DNA from: Coriobacteriia bacterium
GTDB lineage: Bacteria; Actinomycetota; Coriobacteriia; Coriobacteriales; Eggerthellaceae
Direction of reading: 5' to 3'
Assembly: GCA_030540225.1 (NCBI GenBank)
Contig: JAUNWQ010000012.1
Coordinates: 1-33,554 of the forward strand
Length of the DNA: 33,554 nucleotides
The notes beneath the pieces were generated by a model. That model saw nothing but the letters and a program-made list of their open reading frames with translations. It ran no database searches and had not been told where the DNA came from. A program made the position numbers and the translations under genes. This document shows, in pieces, positions 7,009 through 15,925 of the stretch (the stretch's first letter is position 1; the number at the start of each line of letters is the position of its first letter).

Positions 7009-8957
7009 AAGAGACCTCGCAGATAGGAGACGATCGATTCTTCGGTGGCGAGCCCCTCGTGCGGTACGGCAAGCCCGCCTTCGCGCAGAAGGTTCGCGAA
7101 ATGCTCGGGCGAGGTGGTCGCAAGCCCAACGGCAGTCAGCTCGTCGGCGCGAGAGAATACCTTGGCAGGCGTTCCCTCCATGAGGAGCTTTCCCTCGCTC
7201 ATGACCGCAACGCGGTCGCAGAGATTTGCGAGGTCGTCCATATTGTGGGACACCATAACCACAGTGAGGCCCTCTTCGTGCAGGTGAGACACCATGTCGA
7301 GGAACGATTTGCGCGCCTTGGGGTCGAGCCCTGCGGCGGGCTCGTCGAGCACGAGCACCTCAGGCTCCATGGCGAGCACGCCCGCAAACGCCACGCGACG
7401 CTGTTGGCCGCCCGAGAGCTCGAAGGGGCTACGCGCGGCGACCTCCTCAGGGTCAAGCCCTACGGTGCGCAGGGAGCGTTCGACCCGTGCAGAGACCTCC
7501 TCCTCCGAAAGGCCCAGGTTGCGCGGCCCGAAGGCGACATCTTCCGCCACGGTTGCCGCGAAGAGCTGGTTCTCGGGGTACTGGAACACCACGCCGACGC
7601 GCCCGCGCACGTCGTTGGCGGCGCCCTTCTCCGCGACATCGCGCCCGAAGGCGACGACGCGGCCGTTTGTGGGGTGCAGGATGCCGTTCATGTGCTGGAT
7701 GAGGGTCGACTTGCCCGAGCCGGTATGGCCGGCGATGCCTAAGAACTCGCCTTTGCGCACTTTGAGGGTTACATTGTCGAGTGCCCAGAGCGCTTCGGGG
7801 GAATTACCCCATTTTGCCTGCTTAGGGGCTGGTTTTTTGCCGGCTTTGCGCTGACGACGCGCCTCGGCGGCGTCGTAGGTGAACGATACGCCCTCAAGCT
7901 GGATAAGCGCATCGCCGCCCGCGGGCGCGGTGGAGGGTGCGGAAGTTTTCGTGCAGCTGGTCGAATCCTCGCGCACGGCCGCCGCTTCCGCTGGCGAGCC
8001 CTGGGATGCCACCTCATCGCGCGCGCTTCGGCGCTCGGCGTTCTCGCCCTTGTCGCCGCAAGCTTTCTCTACGTGTGACCCGAGCAGGGAAAATACGCTT
8101 TTCGCAAGCTCCTCTTCGGTTACGGCGGCGGCCACGGGGACGTCAGCTCGACGCAGCGCCTGGGAAAGTTCGGCTGCGAAGGGAACCTCAAGGTTGAGGG
8201 CGGAAAGTGCATCAACATCGACAAGCACTTCCTGCGGCGTGCCGACTCGCGCCACCTGTCCCTCATCGAGCACGATGACGCGGTCGGCGAGCGCGGCCTC
8301 CTCCATGAAGTGGGTGATCATGACGACAGTCATGCCTTGATCGTTAAGCGAGCGCACGACGCGCATGAGCCCCTTGCGGCCGCGGGGGTCGAGCATTGCG
8401 GACGCCTCATCCAAGATGAGGATTTCCGGGTTCATCGCAAGGGCACCCGCGATGGCGACGCGCTGCTTCTGCCCGCCGGAAAGCGCGTGCGTCTCGTGCT
8501 TCTCAAATCCTGAAAGACCGACGTCTTCGAGGCGCTGCGTCACGCGTTTCCGCAGCTCAGCGGTGGGAACGCCAAGGTTCTCGGGCCCGAAGGCCACGTC
8601 GTCTTCCACAAGGGAGGCGACCAGCTGGTCGTCCGGGTTCTGGAATACCATGCCGGCGCTCTGACGAATCGCGTAGGTGTGCTCGCGCTCGGAGGTGTCC
8701 ATGCCGCAAACCTCCACCTGCCCCTTGTCGGGAACGAGCAGCGCGTTCAAATGCTTCGCGAGCGTCGACTTTCCCGATCCGTTGCCGCCGAGGATGCACA
8801 CGAACTCGCCGCGCTCGATCTGCGCGCTTGCGCCCGAGAGCGCGAACGCCTCGCCGTCGTAGGTGAACGAGACGTCGCGCACGCAGATGATGGGCGCCTC
8901 GGCGTACGTGGGGGCGGAATTTTCGGCGGATTCTTCGGGCAGAGGCTTCCCAGTCAT
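7005..8957 (-). CDS. ecfA: Fused EcfA1-EcfA2 ATP-binding protein of an ECF transporter
   Basis: Powers vitamin uptake by ATP hydrolysis. This 650-aa protein joins in one chain the two ATPases that are usually separate (about 280 aa each). Domain 1: Walker A GGNGSGKST (57-65), LSGGQ (159-163), Walker B ILILDE (179-184), H216, and LDEASAMLDP as in EcfA1. Domain 2: Walker A GHTGSGKST (410-418), LSGGQ (514-518), Walker B VLVLDE (534-539), LDEPAAGLDP as in EcfA2. The linker (about 295-348) is polar and low-complexity, and a basic insert of some 25 residues (about 363-388) interrupts the start of domain 2. ATG at 8957 lies 3 bases after the ribU stop; the 3' end overlaps ecfT by ATGA. Both ATP sites look intact. 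Confidence 0.94.
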   Translation of the reverse strand: MTGKPLPEESAENSAPTYAEAPIICVRDVSFTYDGEAFALSGASAQIERGEFVCILGGNGSGKSTLAKHLNALLVPDKGQVEVCGMDTSEREHTYAIRQSAGMVFQNPDDQLVASLVEDDVAFGPENLGVPTAELRKRVTQRLEDVGLSGFEKHETHALSGGQKQRVAIAGALAMNPEILILDEASAMLDPRGRKGLMRVVRSLNDQGMTVVMITHFMEEAALADRVIVLDEGQVARVGTPQEVLVDVDALSALNLEVPFAAELSQALRRADVPVAAAVTEEELAKSVFSLLGSHVEKACGDKGENAERRSARDEVASQGSPAEAAAVREDSTSCTKTSAPSTAPAGGDALIQLEGVSFTYDAAEARRQRKAGKKPAPKQAKWGNSPEALWALDNVTLKVRKGEFLGIAGHTGSGKSTLIQHMNGILHPTNGRVVAFGRDVAEKGAANDVRGRVGVVFQYPENQLFAATVAEDVAFGPRNLGLSEEEVSARVERSLRTVGLDPEEVAARSPFELSGGQQRRVAFAGVLAMEPEVLVLDEPAAGLDPKARKSFLDMVSHLHEEGLTVVMVSHNMDDLANLCDRVAVMSEGKLLMEGTPAKVFSRADELTAVGLATTSPEHFANLLREGGLAVPHEGLATEESIVSYLRGLL

Positions 8958-8960
8958 GGT

Positions 8961-9554
8961 TTAGCGGCCTTTCACCTGGTTTTTCTTCGGGGTGATGAGG
9001 TTCGAGATCGCCTTGTACACGATAAGCGTCAGAAGCGAGTTCAGCACGGTTTTGACCAGGTTGAAGGGCACAACGGCGGGAAGCAGAAGAGGCATGATGA
9101 CGTCAGCACTGCCGTACCAGAACGCCACGCCGATCGTGAGGTTCGTGATGATGGCGCCGACGGTCGCGCATACAACGCCCACGATAAGGCCGAGAACGGC
9201 GCCTTTCAGGGTGTGCATCTTCTTGTAAATGAGCGCCGCGGGGACGACGAAGAACAGCGTCGCGCAGATGTTCATGAGCGAGCCGACCCATTCTCCCAGG
9301 ATAAGGCCGTGAATCACCGCCGCGATCGCACCGACGACGAAACCTGCGCCCGGGCCGAAGGCGAAGCCGCAGACCATCGCGGGCATAAGCGAGGGGTCAT
9401 AGGTGAGGAAGGGCGCGGCCGGTAGAAGGGGGATCTGGATGAAGGAGAACAGCGCGGCGATGGCGCACATGAGCGCCATGGTGACGAGCTGTCGCGTGCT
9501 CCAGCGGTTTGTGTTCTCGAGTTCGACCTGCTTGGTTGCTTGTGTGGCTGACAT
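8961..9554 (-). CDS. ribU: Riboflavin ECF transporter S component RibU
   Basis: Binds riboflavin at the outer membrane face and delivers it through the EcfT/EcfA module. The 197-aa protein has about six membrane segments and the family pattern with LTYDPSLMPAMVCGFAFGP (about 51-69) matching the conserved DPS-P-GP region. The assignment to riboflavin rests mainly on the FMN riboswitch and regulated terminator directly upstream. ATG at 9554 has AAGGAGG at ideal spacing. The ECF ATPase gene follows after 3 bases. Here the S component is encoded with its own energising module, unlike genomes where one module serves many scattered S components. Confidence 0.95.
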   Translation of the reverse strand: MSATQATKQVELENTNRWSTRQLVTMALMCAIAALFSFIQIPLLPAAPFLTYDPSLMPAMVCGFAFGPGAGFVVGAIAAVIHGLILGEWVGSLMNICATLFFVVPAALIYKKMHTLKGAVLGLIVGVVCATVGAIITNLTIGVAFWYGSADVIMPLLLPAVVPFNLVKTVLNSLLTLIVYKAISNLITPKKNQVKGR

Positions 9555-9608
9555 GACAGCCTCCTTTTCGCAAGGTGGGTTTCTGCGGGTCCGCTTCTCA
9601 CCCTGCAC

Positions 9609-9650
9609 AAAAAAGCGGGCCCGTATGAATTCCTTTGCATACGGGCCCGC
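9609..9650 (-). terminator. FMN riboswitch-controlled terminator
   Basis: On the minus strand a perfect 13-pair stem (9650-9638 with 9627-9615) with a ten-base loop is followed by six T residues (9614-9609). It lies between the FMN aptamer and the ribU ribosome binding site, so it is the expression platform that stops transcription when FMN is bound. Confidence 0.93.
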
Positions 9651-9699
9651 GAATACGCATCAACGACACGCCCGACAATTGCCGCGGCGCGCTGCGATT

Positions 9700-9865
9700 C
9701 TCTGCCTCTTCCATCCGGACTGTAACCGTTGGTCCCGGATTCTCACCGGATCAACCAAGCGAACGAAGCGCGGTGGGCGCCTCATCTGCTCGGGTCGCGG
9801 ACTTCCAGCTTGACATGCTGCCTTCTGGTTACCGCCAGTGGGGAATCTCACCCCGCCCTGAAACA
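9700..9865 (-). promoter_or_regulatory. FMN riboswitch (RFN element)
   Basis: The minus strand carries the conserved RFN blocks in order: AGGGCGGGGTGAGATTCCCC (9859-9840), ACTGGCGGTAA, GTCCGCGACC, a TGATCCGGTGAGAATCCGG stem-loop, GACCAACGGT, and AGTCCGGATGGAAGAG near 9720-9704. These match the aptamer that binds flavin mononucleotide. It precedes ribU and its terminator, so high FMN should shut down riboflavin uptake. Confidence 0.97.
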
Positions 9866-9882
9866 GAATTCATCTAGCCCGT

Positions 9883-9911
9883 ATTGTATGCGCGAAAGCG
9901 GCAGGCTTCAA
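9883..9911 (-). promoter_or_regulatory. Promoter of the FMN riboswitch-ribU operon
   Basis: On the minus strand TTGAAG (9911-9906) and TACAAT (9888-9883) are separated by 17 bases, a good housekeeping-sigma match placed about 20 bases before the aptamer. Confidence 0.72.
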
Positions 9912-10550
9912 CCTCTCTGCGGGAAATTTTTTTGAAAAGGGAGGTGATAAGGCGATTTGAGGCTGGCTGCCCGCATGCCCCGTGTCGCGAAAACGGGTCA
10001 TGTGAAGAAAAGACGCGCCCCTCTTCCAACCTTAACTTGGATGAAACGCACGGGAAACATGCATCGAGTATCTTTGGGAGGTCGATACGGGAGGCCGCGC
10101 GGAAAGTTTCTGCGAGAAGCCTCGCGGCAGCGGCGAAATGCAACGCTGAGCGATTACGGCGTAACGCAAGACCGCACGACGATGAACACCCTAAGGCGGC
10201 TCTGCGGCACGATGCCCCCAACCCACGTGCCGCACCCGCCAATTTCTTTTGCTGTGCAGTTGCTGCACAGAAACGGGGCATATTTGCTCGTTTTTCGAAG
10301 GGGAAGACCCTCGACCGCGAACAAGAACGCTCCCGCTCCCCGTGGTTCTCGGTGTTAAGGGTTTGCCTGCGAGTCTCCGTCGTCGGCAGGTTTTATGCAC
10401 GTTGCCGATATTGCAACCTTGCGTCCCCAGGCATGCTCTACATTGTTAAGGCTGTGTAAAATGCGGTCTGCATGAGGCGGCATGCCTCGTGATTGACACG
10501 CACGGGACCAAGACGAACTCCCGAAAGGGCGTTCAACAACATAGACGGGG
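9912..10550. other. Long intergenic region between ribU promoter and pit
   Basis: About 640 bases with no supported gene. Plus-strand open frames cross it (the longest about 190 codons), but they lack ribosome binding sites and have arginine-rich, low-quality translations. Small dyads are present: CTGTGCA/TGCACAG (10253-10271) and CATGAGGC/GCCTCGTG (10471-10491). A TTGACA at 10493-10498 has no clear -10 downstream. An uncharacterised RNA or a decayed gene cannot be excluded. Confidence 0.5.
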
Positions 10551-10556
10551 TTGCAC

Positions 10557-11606
10557 GTGGCGCTTACGTTCGTAGATTTTCTTACCCAGGCGATGGCTCA
10601 GCCCATCCTGTTCGTGATTTTGATCCTCGTCATCGGCGTGACCGCCGTTTCCGGCGCCACCGACGCGCCGAACGCCATCGCGACGGTCGTTTCCACGCGC
10701 TGCCTCAAGCCGAATACCGCGATTGCCCTCGCGGCTGTGTTCAACTTCGTCGGCCTGGTCGGCATGACGTTCATCTCCACCGCTGTCGCGAAGACGATGT
10801 TTGGGATGGTCGACTTTTCAGGAGACACGAACGCCGCGCTTTTAGCCCTGGTCGCAGCCATGATAGGCGCCATCGCATGGGGCGTCATCTGCTGGATTTT
10901 CGGCATCCCGTGCTCGAAGTCGCACTCGCTCATCGCCGGCATCACCGGCGGCGCCATCGCGCTCAACGGCTGGGCGGGCGTGGTTCCCGCCGAATGGGCG
11001 AAGGTCATCTACGGTATGGTGTTTTCCCTGGTCGCAGGCTTTATTTTGGGCTGGTTGTTCACCAAGGTCATTGAAGCGCTCTTTCGCAGCGTGAATCGCA
11101 TCTATGCGAACCGCCTGTTCGTCATCATCCAGGACCTGTGCGCTATCGCACTGTCGTTTCTCCACGGCGCGCAAGACGGCCAGAAGTTCATGTCCATCGC
11201 CATGCTCGGCGTGGCCTTGTCCTTCGGCAGCTCGACGCCCGATTCGAGCGGCTTCCCGATGTGGATCATGGTCGTGTGCTCGGCGGCCATCTCGCTCGGC
11301 ACCGTCGTCGGCGGCAAGCGCATCATCAAATCCGTCGGCATGGACATGGTGAAGCTCGAGAAATACCAGGGTGTCGCCGCGAATTTCTCGACTACGTTCA
11401 CGCTTCTGTTCGCGAGCCTGACGGGCATGCCCGTCTCCACGAGCCACTGCAACACGTCCGCCATTATGGGCGTGGGCGCTTCGAAATCGATCAAGCGCGT
11501 GAACTGGAGCATCGCGAAGAACATGCTGCTTGCCTGGATTATCACGTTCCCCGCATGTGGTGTTATCGGTTTCGTTCTGGCGAAGCTTTTCATGATGTTC
11601 GCGTAG
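10557..11606 (+). CDS. pit: Inorganic phosphate transporter, PiT family
   Basis: A membrane symporter that imports phosphate with cations. The 349-aa protein has about ten hydrophobic segments and the duplicated PiT signatures: GATDAPNAIATVVST near the N-terminus (variant of G-x-N-D-x-x-N-A) and LHGAQDGQKFMS in the second half. The second copy has Gln-Asp where many members have Asn-Asp. GTG at 10557 is preferred because CGGGG sits six bases upstream; an in-frame TTG at 10551 is the alternative. No PhoU-like gene is adjacent. It converges on the MATE gene, ending 51 bases from it, and no clear terminator is visible in between. Confidence 0.92.
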   Translation: MALTFVDFLTQAMAQPILFVILILVIGVTAVSGATDAPNAIATVVSTRCLKPNTAIALAAVFNFVGLVGMTFISTAVAKTMFGMVDFSGDTNAALLALVAAMIGAIAWGVICWIFGIPCSKSHSLIAGITGGAIALNGWAGVVPAEWAKVIYGMVFSLVAGFILGWLFTKVIEALFRSVNRIYANRLFVIIQDLCAIALSFLHGAQDGQKFMSIAMLGVALSFGSSTPDSSGFPMWIMVVCSAAISLGTVVGGKRIIKSVGMDMVKLEKYQGVAANFSTTFTLLFASLTGMPVSTSHCNTSAIMGVGASKSIKRVNWSIAKNMLLAWIITFPACGVIGFVLAKLFMMFA

Positions 11607-11656
11607 GCGCATGCCCGTCTTGGGCTTGCCAGCACCCCGATAGCGTTATTCCCCTG

Positions 11657-13087
11657 TTACGCGGCGGCGTTGGAGCGCGCTGCCTGCTTCTGCTTGCGCG
11701 CGGCGATCTTCGCGCGCTCCTTCGCGTAGGTACGCTTCCTTGCGAAAAGGTAGAGTGCGATCATCGTGGTGCTGGTGACGATCCAGGTCACAGGGTAGAT
11801 GTTAAGCAGCGCCTCAAAGCTGCCGAGCAGCGGGAACAGCGTGAACACGTAGATGACGCGCAGCACGCACGAGCCGATGATGACGACGACTGTCGGGAGG
11901 ATGGACCAGCCCATGCCGCGCAGTGCGCCTGCCGTTATCTCGTAAGTGCTGGGAAGGCATTCGAGCAGTTCGACGTGCCATAGCCTCGTGGTAGCGAACG
12001 CGAGGGCGCCTGCCTCGGTAGTGAAGATGCTCAAGCCAGTGTTGCCTAGGCCGACGAGCACAACCGACACGGTGAAAGAAAGCCCGAGGGAGAGGCCCAT
12101 CGACCAGGCGATGACCTTGTCGCAGCGCGAGAGGTTCCCCGCCGCGAAATTCTGCCCGATGAAGGTGATGGCGGCCTGGGAAAACGCGTTGATGATGAAG
12201 TAGGTGTAATACTCGAAGTTGAGCGCAGCGGTCGAGCCTGCGATCGCATCGGTGCCGAAGCTGTTGATTGACGTCTGAATGATGATGTTCGATACCGCGA
12301 ACACGACGCCCTGCAAACCCGAGGGCACGCCGATGTAGAGAATCTGGTGCAGGGCCCGCTGGTCGACGCGAAGCTCCCGCACGTTCAGGCGGAAGTCTTC
12401 TTCTTCGTGCATGAGCATCACGATCACGATCGCCGCTGCAAGTGCGTAGGCGGCAACGGTGGCAGCGGCGATTCCCGCGGCGCCCAGGTGAAGGACCGAT
12501 ACGGCGACTATGTCGAGCACGGCGTTCACCACTGCGGAGATGGCGAGCGCATAGAGCGGACGCCGCGTGTCGCCCTTTGCACGCAGGATTGCCGAGCCGA
12601 AATTGAACACGATGAAAAAGGCGACGCCGGCGAAATAGATTCGCAGGTAGCTAACCGATTCGGCGCGCGCTTCGTCGGGGATCCCCACGCTGTCGACGAG
12701 GAAGCCTGCGATGGCGATGCCGATCACGGTTACCAACACGGCGGAGACAATCGCGATCACCGCGGTGGTGTGCACGGCGGCGCGGATTTTCGAGCGGTCG
12801 CCTTGCCCGATTCGTATGGCGATCGTTGCGTTCGTGCCGATCGAGACTCCTACGAAAAAGCTGATGAACAGCGCGACCAAGGGCGATACGCCGCCGATTG
12901 CGGCGAGCTCGGTGGAGCCGAGGAGGCGTCCGGCGACGATGGCGTCGGTTGAGTTGAACAGCTGCTGGAAGATGCTCGAGAAAGCCAGCGGAATGGCGAA
13001 GAGGAAGAGCTTGCCCACAAGCGGCCCATGCAGCATGTCGATGCTGTTGCGGTTCGCCTTCTTCTCCACAGTGTTTTGCGACGACAT
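11657..13087 (-). CDS. MATE family efflux transporter
   Basis: A multidrug/toxin exporter driven by Na+ or H+ gradients. The 476-aa protein has about 12 membrane segments in two related halves. The N-terminal helix pattern (LFAIPLAFSSIFQQLFNSTDAIVAGRLLG) is the classic MATE opening, with GVSPLVALFISFFVGVSIGTNATIAIRIGQG following. The C-terminus is a long basic tail (RKRTYAKERAKIAARKQKQAARS). ATG at 13087 has GGGGGGA seven bases upstream; the frame stays open further upstream but without a site. Substrate is not predictable. The methyltransferase gene lies upstream on the same strand after 135 bases. Confidence 0.93.
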   Translation of the reverse strand: MSSQNTVEKKANRNSIDMLHGPLVGKLFLFAIPLAFSSIFQQLFNSTDAIVAGRLLGSTELAAIGGVSPLVALFISFFVGVSIGTNATIAIRIGQGDRSKIRAAVHTTAVIAIVSAVLVTVIGIAIAGFLVDSVGIPDEARAESVSYLRIYFAGVAFFIVFNFGSAILRAKGDTRRPLYALAISAVVNAVLDIVAVSVLHLGAAGIAAATVAAYALAAAIVIVMLMHEEEDFRLNVRELRVDQRALHQILYIGVPSGLQGVVFAVSNIIIQTSINSFGTDAIAGSTAALNFEYYTYFIINAFSQAAITFIGQNFAAGNLSRCDKVIAWSMGLSLGLSFTVSVVLVGLGNTGLSIFTTEAGALAFATTRLWHVELLECLPSTYEITAGALRGMGWSILPTVVVIIGSCVLRVIYVFTLFPLLGSFEALLNIYPVTWIVTSTTMIALYLFARKRTYAKERAKIAARKQKQAARSNAAA

Positions 13088-13222
13088 TCGAAATCCCCCC
13101 AGATACCTCAATCGCTTGATAGTGGCGCGCTCGCGCATTCGCGTTTTCGCGCCCGCGCGCAGTCGCCGAATTTCCTTTCTACCGCGCTGCGGGGGGTTGC
13201 GCAAGGGGGAAGCGGTGTGAAG

Positions 13223-13927
13223 TTAAGCGAGCGGTACCTTTATGCTCGCGGGGATGATGGCGTCGTAGCGCACGGCCTTGCCGGCGAGCGAATGGCTCGG
13301 CTTCACGCCCGCGAGATGGGGGCCTTTCGCGGGGCGCTTCACGATCACTTTGCGCGGGGAGGCGGAAATGGCTGCGGCAAGGAGCGCCCCTTCGTTTTGG
13401 CAGGGAGCTTCGAGGTGGTGGATGAGCTGGAACTTCTTCTTCACGGCGGCGCTCTTGCGGCGCTCGGGGAACATGGGGTCCAGATAGATCACGTCGGGCG
13501 TGTCCCCAAGATGGGCCATGGCTTCGATGCTGTCTTCCTCGAAGAGCTCCATGCGCCGCGCGATGTCGGCGAGCTTGGGGTCTGCCTGCGCGCGGGCGAG
13601 CGCGTCGCGCACGAGGGCCGCGATGGTGGGGTCCGACTCGTACATGCTCACGCGAAACCCAGCTGCGGCCAGGAGAAACGAGTCCTCGCCAAGCCCCGCC
13701 GTGGCATCGATCGCCCACGGCTCGGCGCAGCCGCGGACCTTTGCCGCGCGGACGAGGAGCTCGCTTGCAAGGCGGTCTTTCCGAATGCGGGGAAGCAGCT
13801 GCGAGAAGTCGCCGCGAAGCTCCATCCCGTCGCCGACGAGGGCGAGCCCGCGCCCGTCGCGCCGAAGCGACGTGGCGCAGACTTCATCGCTTCCCGTTGA
13901 CTCGATCTGTTGGTTGAATTTCCTCAT
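13223..13927 (-). CDS. rsmJ: RsmJ-like 16S rRNA guanine-N2 methyltransferase
   Basis: Predicted SAM-dependent methylation of a 16S rRNA guanosine (G1516 in E. coli). The 234-aa protein has the class I SAM motif DATAGLGEDSFLLAAAGF (about 74-91), acidic E97 in MYESDP after the second strand, and the RsmJ block DVIYLDPMFPERRKSAAVKKKFQ (about 144-166), ending with VIVKRPAKGPHLAGVKPSHSLAGKAVRYD. The DPMFPxRxKSA motif is distinctive for this family. The ATG at 13927 has only a weak upstream site. It follows the flavoprotein fusion by 36 bases on the same strand, so they may share a transcript. Confidence 0.88.
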   Translation of the reverse strand: MRKFNQQIESTGSDEVCATSLRRDGRGLALVGDGMELRGDFSQLLPRIRKDRLASELLVRAAKVRGCAEPWAIDATAGLGEDSFLLAAAGFRVSMYESDPTIAALVRDALARAQADPKLADIARRMELFEEDSIEAMAHLGDTPDVIYLDPMFPERRKSAAVKKKFQLIHHLEAPCQNEGALLAAAISASPRKVIVKRPAKGPHLAGVKPSHSLAGKAVRYDAIIPASIKVPLA

Positions 13928-13963
13928 GGGATAGCATTCTAGCGTGTTTTTCCCGATATTGCG

Positions 13964-15637
13964 CTACCCGCGAGCGATGTGGCGGGGGTACCACTTTTGG
14001 AACCACGCGGTGAAGACGCCCATCAGCGCGGGAAGGACCGAGTTGATCGCGCCGACGAGGCTGGCCGCGTCCGTCTGCATGATGAAGTACGTCCAGACGG
14101 GCGTGACCAGGTAGAGTATTCCCCACGCGGCGGTCAGGATGCGGTTCGTCCTCATGAAGATCGGGTTGCGCAGCGCCGCATCGCCGTTGTAGCTGTTCTT
14201 GGAGTAATGCGCGGTCAGCGGCACCTTCGTGAAGCAGGAGAGCGTCCAGATCAGCCCGAACAGAAGATACGATGCGGGAATCACCAGGATGGGAGGGGCT
14301 CCTGCCAAAAGCGCGACGGAGCACGCGCCAACCCCCAGGGCCGAGATCTGGTCGTAGAGGGTGACTTTCGTTCGATGCATCAATACGGGCATCAGCACGC
14401 ATACCGCTACGCTGGCAAGACTGCCCCAGAAGCTGTCGATGGAGGCTGCGACCCAAAAGACGATCCAGGGGATGAGGAGCAGCATCATGTTGGTTTTCGG
14501 CTCGGGCTCGTTCTTGCCGCACGTGCCCGCTCCCGCCGCGCCCGCGCGCGCCGAGTCCGAGCCCGCCATGTCGCCCGAGCCCGCGGCCCCGAAATACTCA
14601 TCCCAGTGCATCATCAGGTCGAAGTCGCCCTCGACTGTATACAGATGCCTCATGAGCGCTTCGTCGCCGGCGATCTCGCCGCTGGCGATCGAGCGCCAAA
14701 CGCTCAAGGGGGTGTTGATCTGCGTGGTGCAATCCGCGGCAAAGCCCTCGGCGGGTTTCTCCTCCACATGGCTTCCGCGCTCGCCAAGGACGATGCGGTA
14801 GGTCTTGCCGATGTCGGTGTAGTTCATGTCGAGCACGACGTCTCGCCCCGGCCACGCCTGCCTGCGATAGAGGGCTGCCATCTGGCGCGTGAACACCAGG
14901 CTGGGATCTTCCTTCTCGCCGGACTTGCCGACTCCCCAGCTCGCGTCTGCCATCGCCTCGAAGACGTCGCGTGGGAACAGGTTCTGGTCAAGCTTGCCGC
15001 GGGTCTCCTCGCGTATGCCGTCGCGCGCGTACTCCTCCCCGGCCTTCCTAACCCAGGAAAGGTACTCGTCGGTGCGCTCCGCCAGCTCGTTCACGCGGAA
15101 AAGCTCGCCCTGTCCGCAGAAGAGCGCGGTGTAGCCGTCTTTCCCGCAAAGCCGGTCGAACAGGTCGGTTACGCCGCCGTAGTTTCCCTTCGCAGTGTAG
15201 AAACCGCAGGTCGAAACCACAACCGTGCGCTTGCCGCTCATATCGTAGCGCGACGGGTGCCCGCCGTTTTCCGCCTCCGCGCTCATGAAGGGGAGCGACA
15301 TGGGAAGCTGCCGATCGATCAGGTTCTTCAGCGGGCCGGGCAGCCCGAAGTAGTACAGCGGGAAGCTCCAGATAACGACGTCGGCCCACAAAATCTTCTC
15401 GATGACCCCCTGCATGTCGTCGTGGATGCAGCATTTTCCCGGCGTCTTGCTCCAGCAAAAGAAGCATCCCCTGCAGGGCCTGATGTCGAGTGCGCCGACG
15501 CTCAGGGTTTCGATTGCGGGCGCCTGCCCGTGGGCACCTTCTTCTTGGGCAGTGATCCCTTGGAGGAAAGCGCTGGTCAGGCGCCAGGTATTGCTTCGCT
15601 CGCCTTTGGGGCTGCCGTTGATTGCCAGGATTCTCAT
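13964..15637 (-). CDS. Iron-sulfur flavoprotein / SCP2-like / membrane domain fusion
   Basis: A 557-aa three-part protein. Residues 1-210 form a flavodoxin-like NADPH-dependent FMN reductase domain (LAINGSPKGERSNT phosphate loop; VVIWSFPLYYFGLPGPLKN). It contains a compact cysteine motif C55-x2-C58-x2-C61-x7-C69 followed by HDDM, as in iron-sulfur flavoproteins that bind a 4Fe-4S cluster. Residues about 250-350 resemble an SCP2 sterol-carrier domain (TQINTPLSVWRSIASGEI, then VEGDFDLMMHWDEYF). After a Gly/Ala-rich linker, residues about 383-550 carry roughly five membrane segments. The start ATG at 15637 overlaps by four bases the stop of a broken upstream gene. The whole suggests membrane-tethered electron transfer to a hydrophobic substrate; this is inference. 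Confidence 0.85.
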   Translation of the reverse strand: MRILAINGSPKGERSNTWRLTSAFLQGITAQEEGAHGQAPAIETLSVGALDIRPCRGCFFCWSKTPGKCCIHDDMQGVIEKILWADVVIWSFPLYYFGLPGPLKNLIDRQLPMSLPFMSAEAENGGHPSRYDMSGKRTVVVSTCGFYTAKGNYGGVTDLFDRLCGKDGYTALFCGQGELFRVNELAERTDEYLSWVRKAGEEYARDGIREETRGKLDQNLFPRDVFEAMADASWGVGKSGEKEDPSLVFTRQMAALYRRQAWPGRDVVLDMNYTDIGKTYRIVLGERGSHVEEKPAEGFAADCTTQINTPLSVWRSIASGEIAGDEALMRHLYTVEGDFDLMMHWDEYFGAAGSGDMAGSDSARAGAAGAGTCGKNEPEPKTNMMLLLIPWIVFWVAASIDSFWGSLASVAVCVLMPVLMHRTKVTLYDQISALGVGACSVALLAGAPPILVIPASYLLFGLIWTLSCFTKVPLTAHYSKNSYNGDAALRNPIFMRTNRILTAAWGILYLVTPVWTYFIMQTDAASLVGAINSVLPALMGVFTAWFQKWYPRHIARG

Positions 15638-15765
15638 TTCGCGCTCCTCAGTTCTGCGGCGCAGTGCTCGGCCCAGTCGATGTGCATTCGCAGGCTTCTT
15701 CTGCCGAAGTCGGCGGTCATCTTCCAGTACGGGCTTCGGTCCTCAAGGCCGAGCTCGTCTTCGAA
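15634..15765 (-). pseudogene. 3' remnant of a PadR-like regulator gene
   Basis: Immediately upstream of the flavoprotein fusion an open stretch of 43 codons ends in a TGA that overlaps the next ATG (ATGA, 15634-15637), the layout of a translationally coupled gene. Its translation (LEDRSPYWKMTADFG, then RMHIDWAEHCAAEL) resembles the C-terminal helix of PadR-family regulators. An in-frame TAA at 15766-15768 closes it, no start codon with a ribosome binding site exists, and the DNA beyond belongs to the leader of the divergent gene. The 5' part of the gene therefore appears deleted. The family assignment is tentative. Confidence 0.5.
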
Positions 15766-15925
15766 TTAGTCGATGATATACCACAAACGGAATATGGGAA
15801 GAGGCCGCCAGGTAAATGTTGTGGTTAGCGCTAGAATTGGAGCAATAGACCCAAGGCCCAGGGCAAAGCCCCAACCCCAAGCCCCGCCCGAGGCCAAAGG
15901 GAAAACGAAACCAGAGGAGAGACAC

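Noticed and set aside
9884..10459. Plus-strand open frame of about 190 codons before pit
   Set aside because: No ribosome binding site, starts inside the ribU promoter, and the translation is Arg/Ala/Ser-rich without any motif.
13028..13900. Plus-strand open frame opposite the methyltransferase
   Set aside because: The minus strand encodes a clear RsmJ motif set; the plus frame lacks a start signal and motifs.
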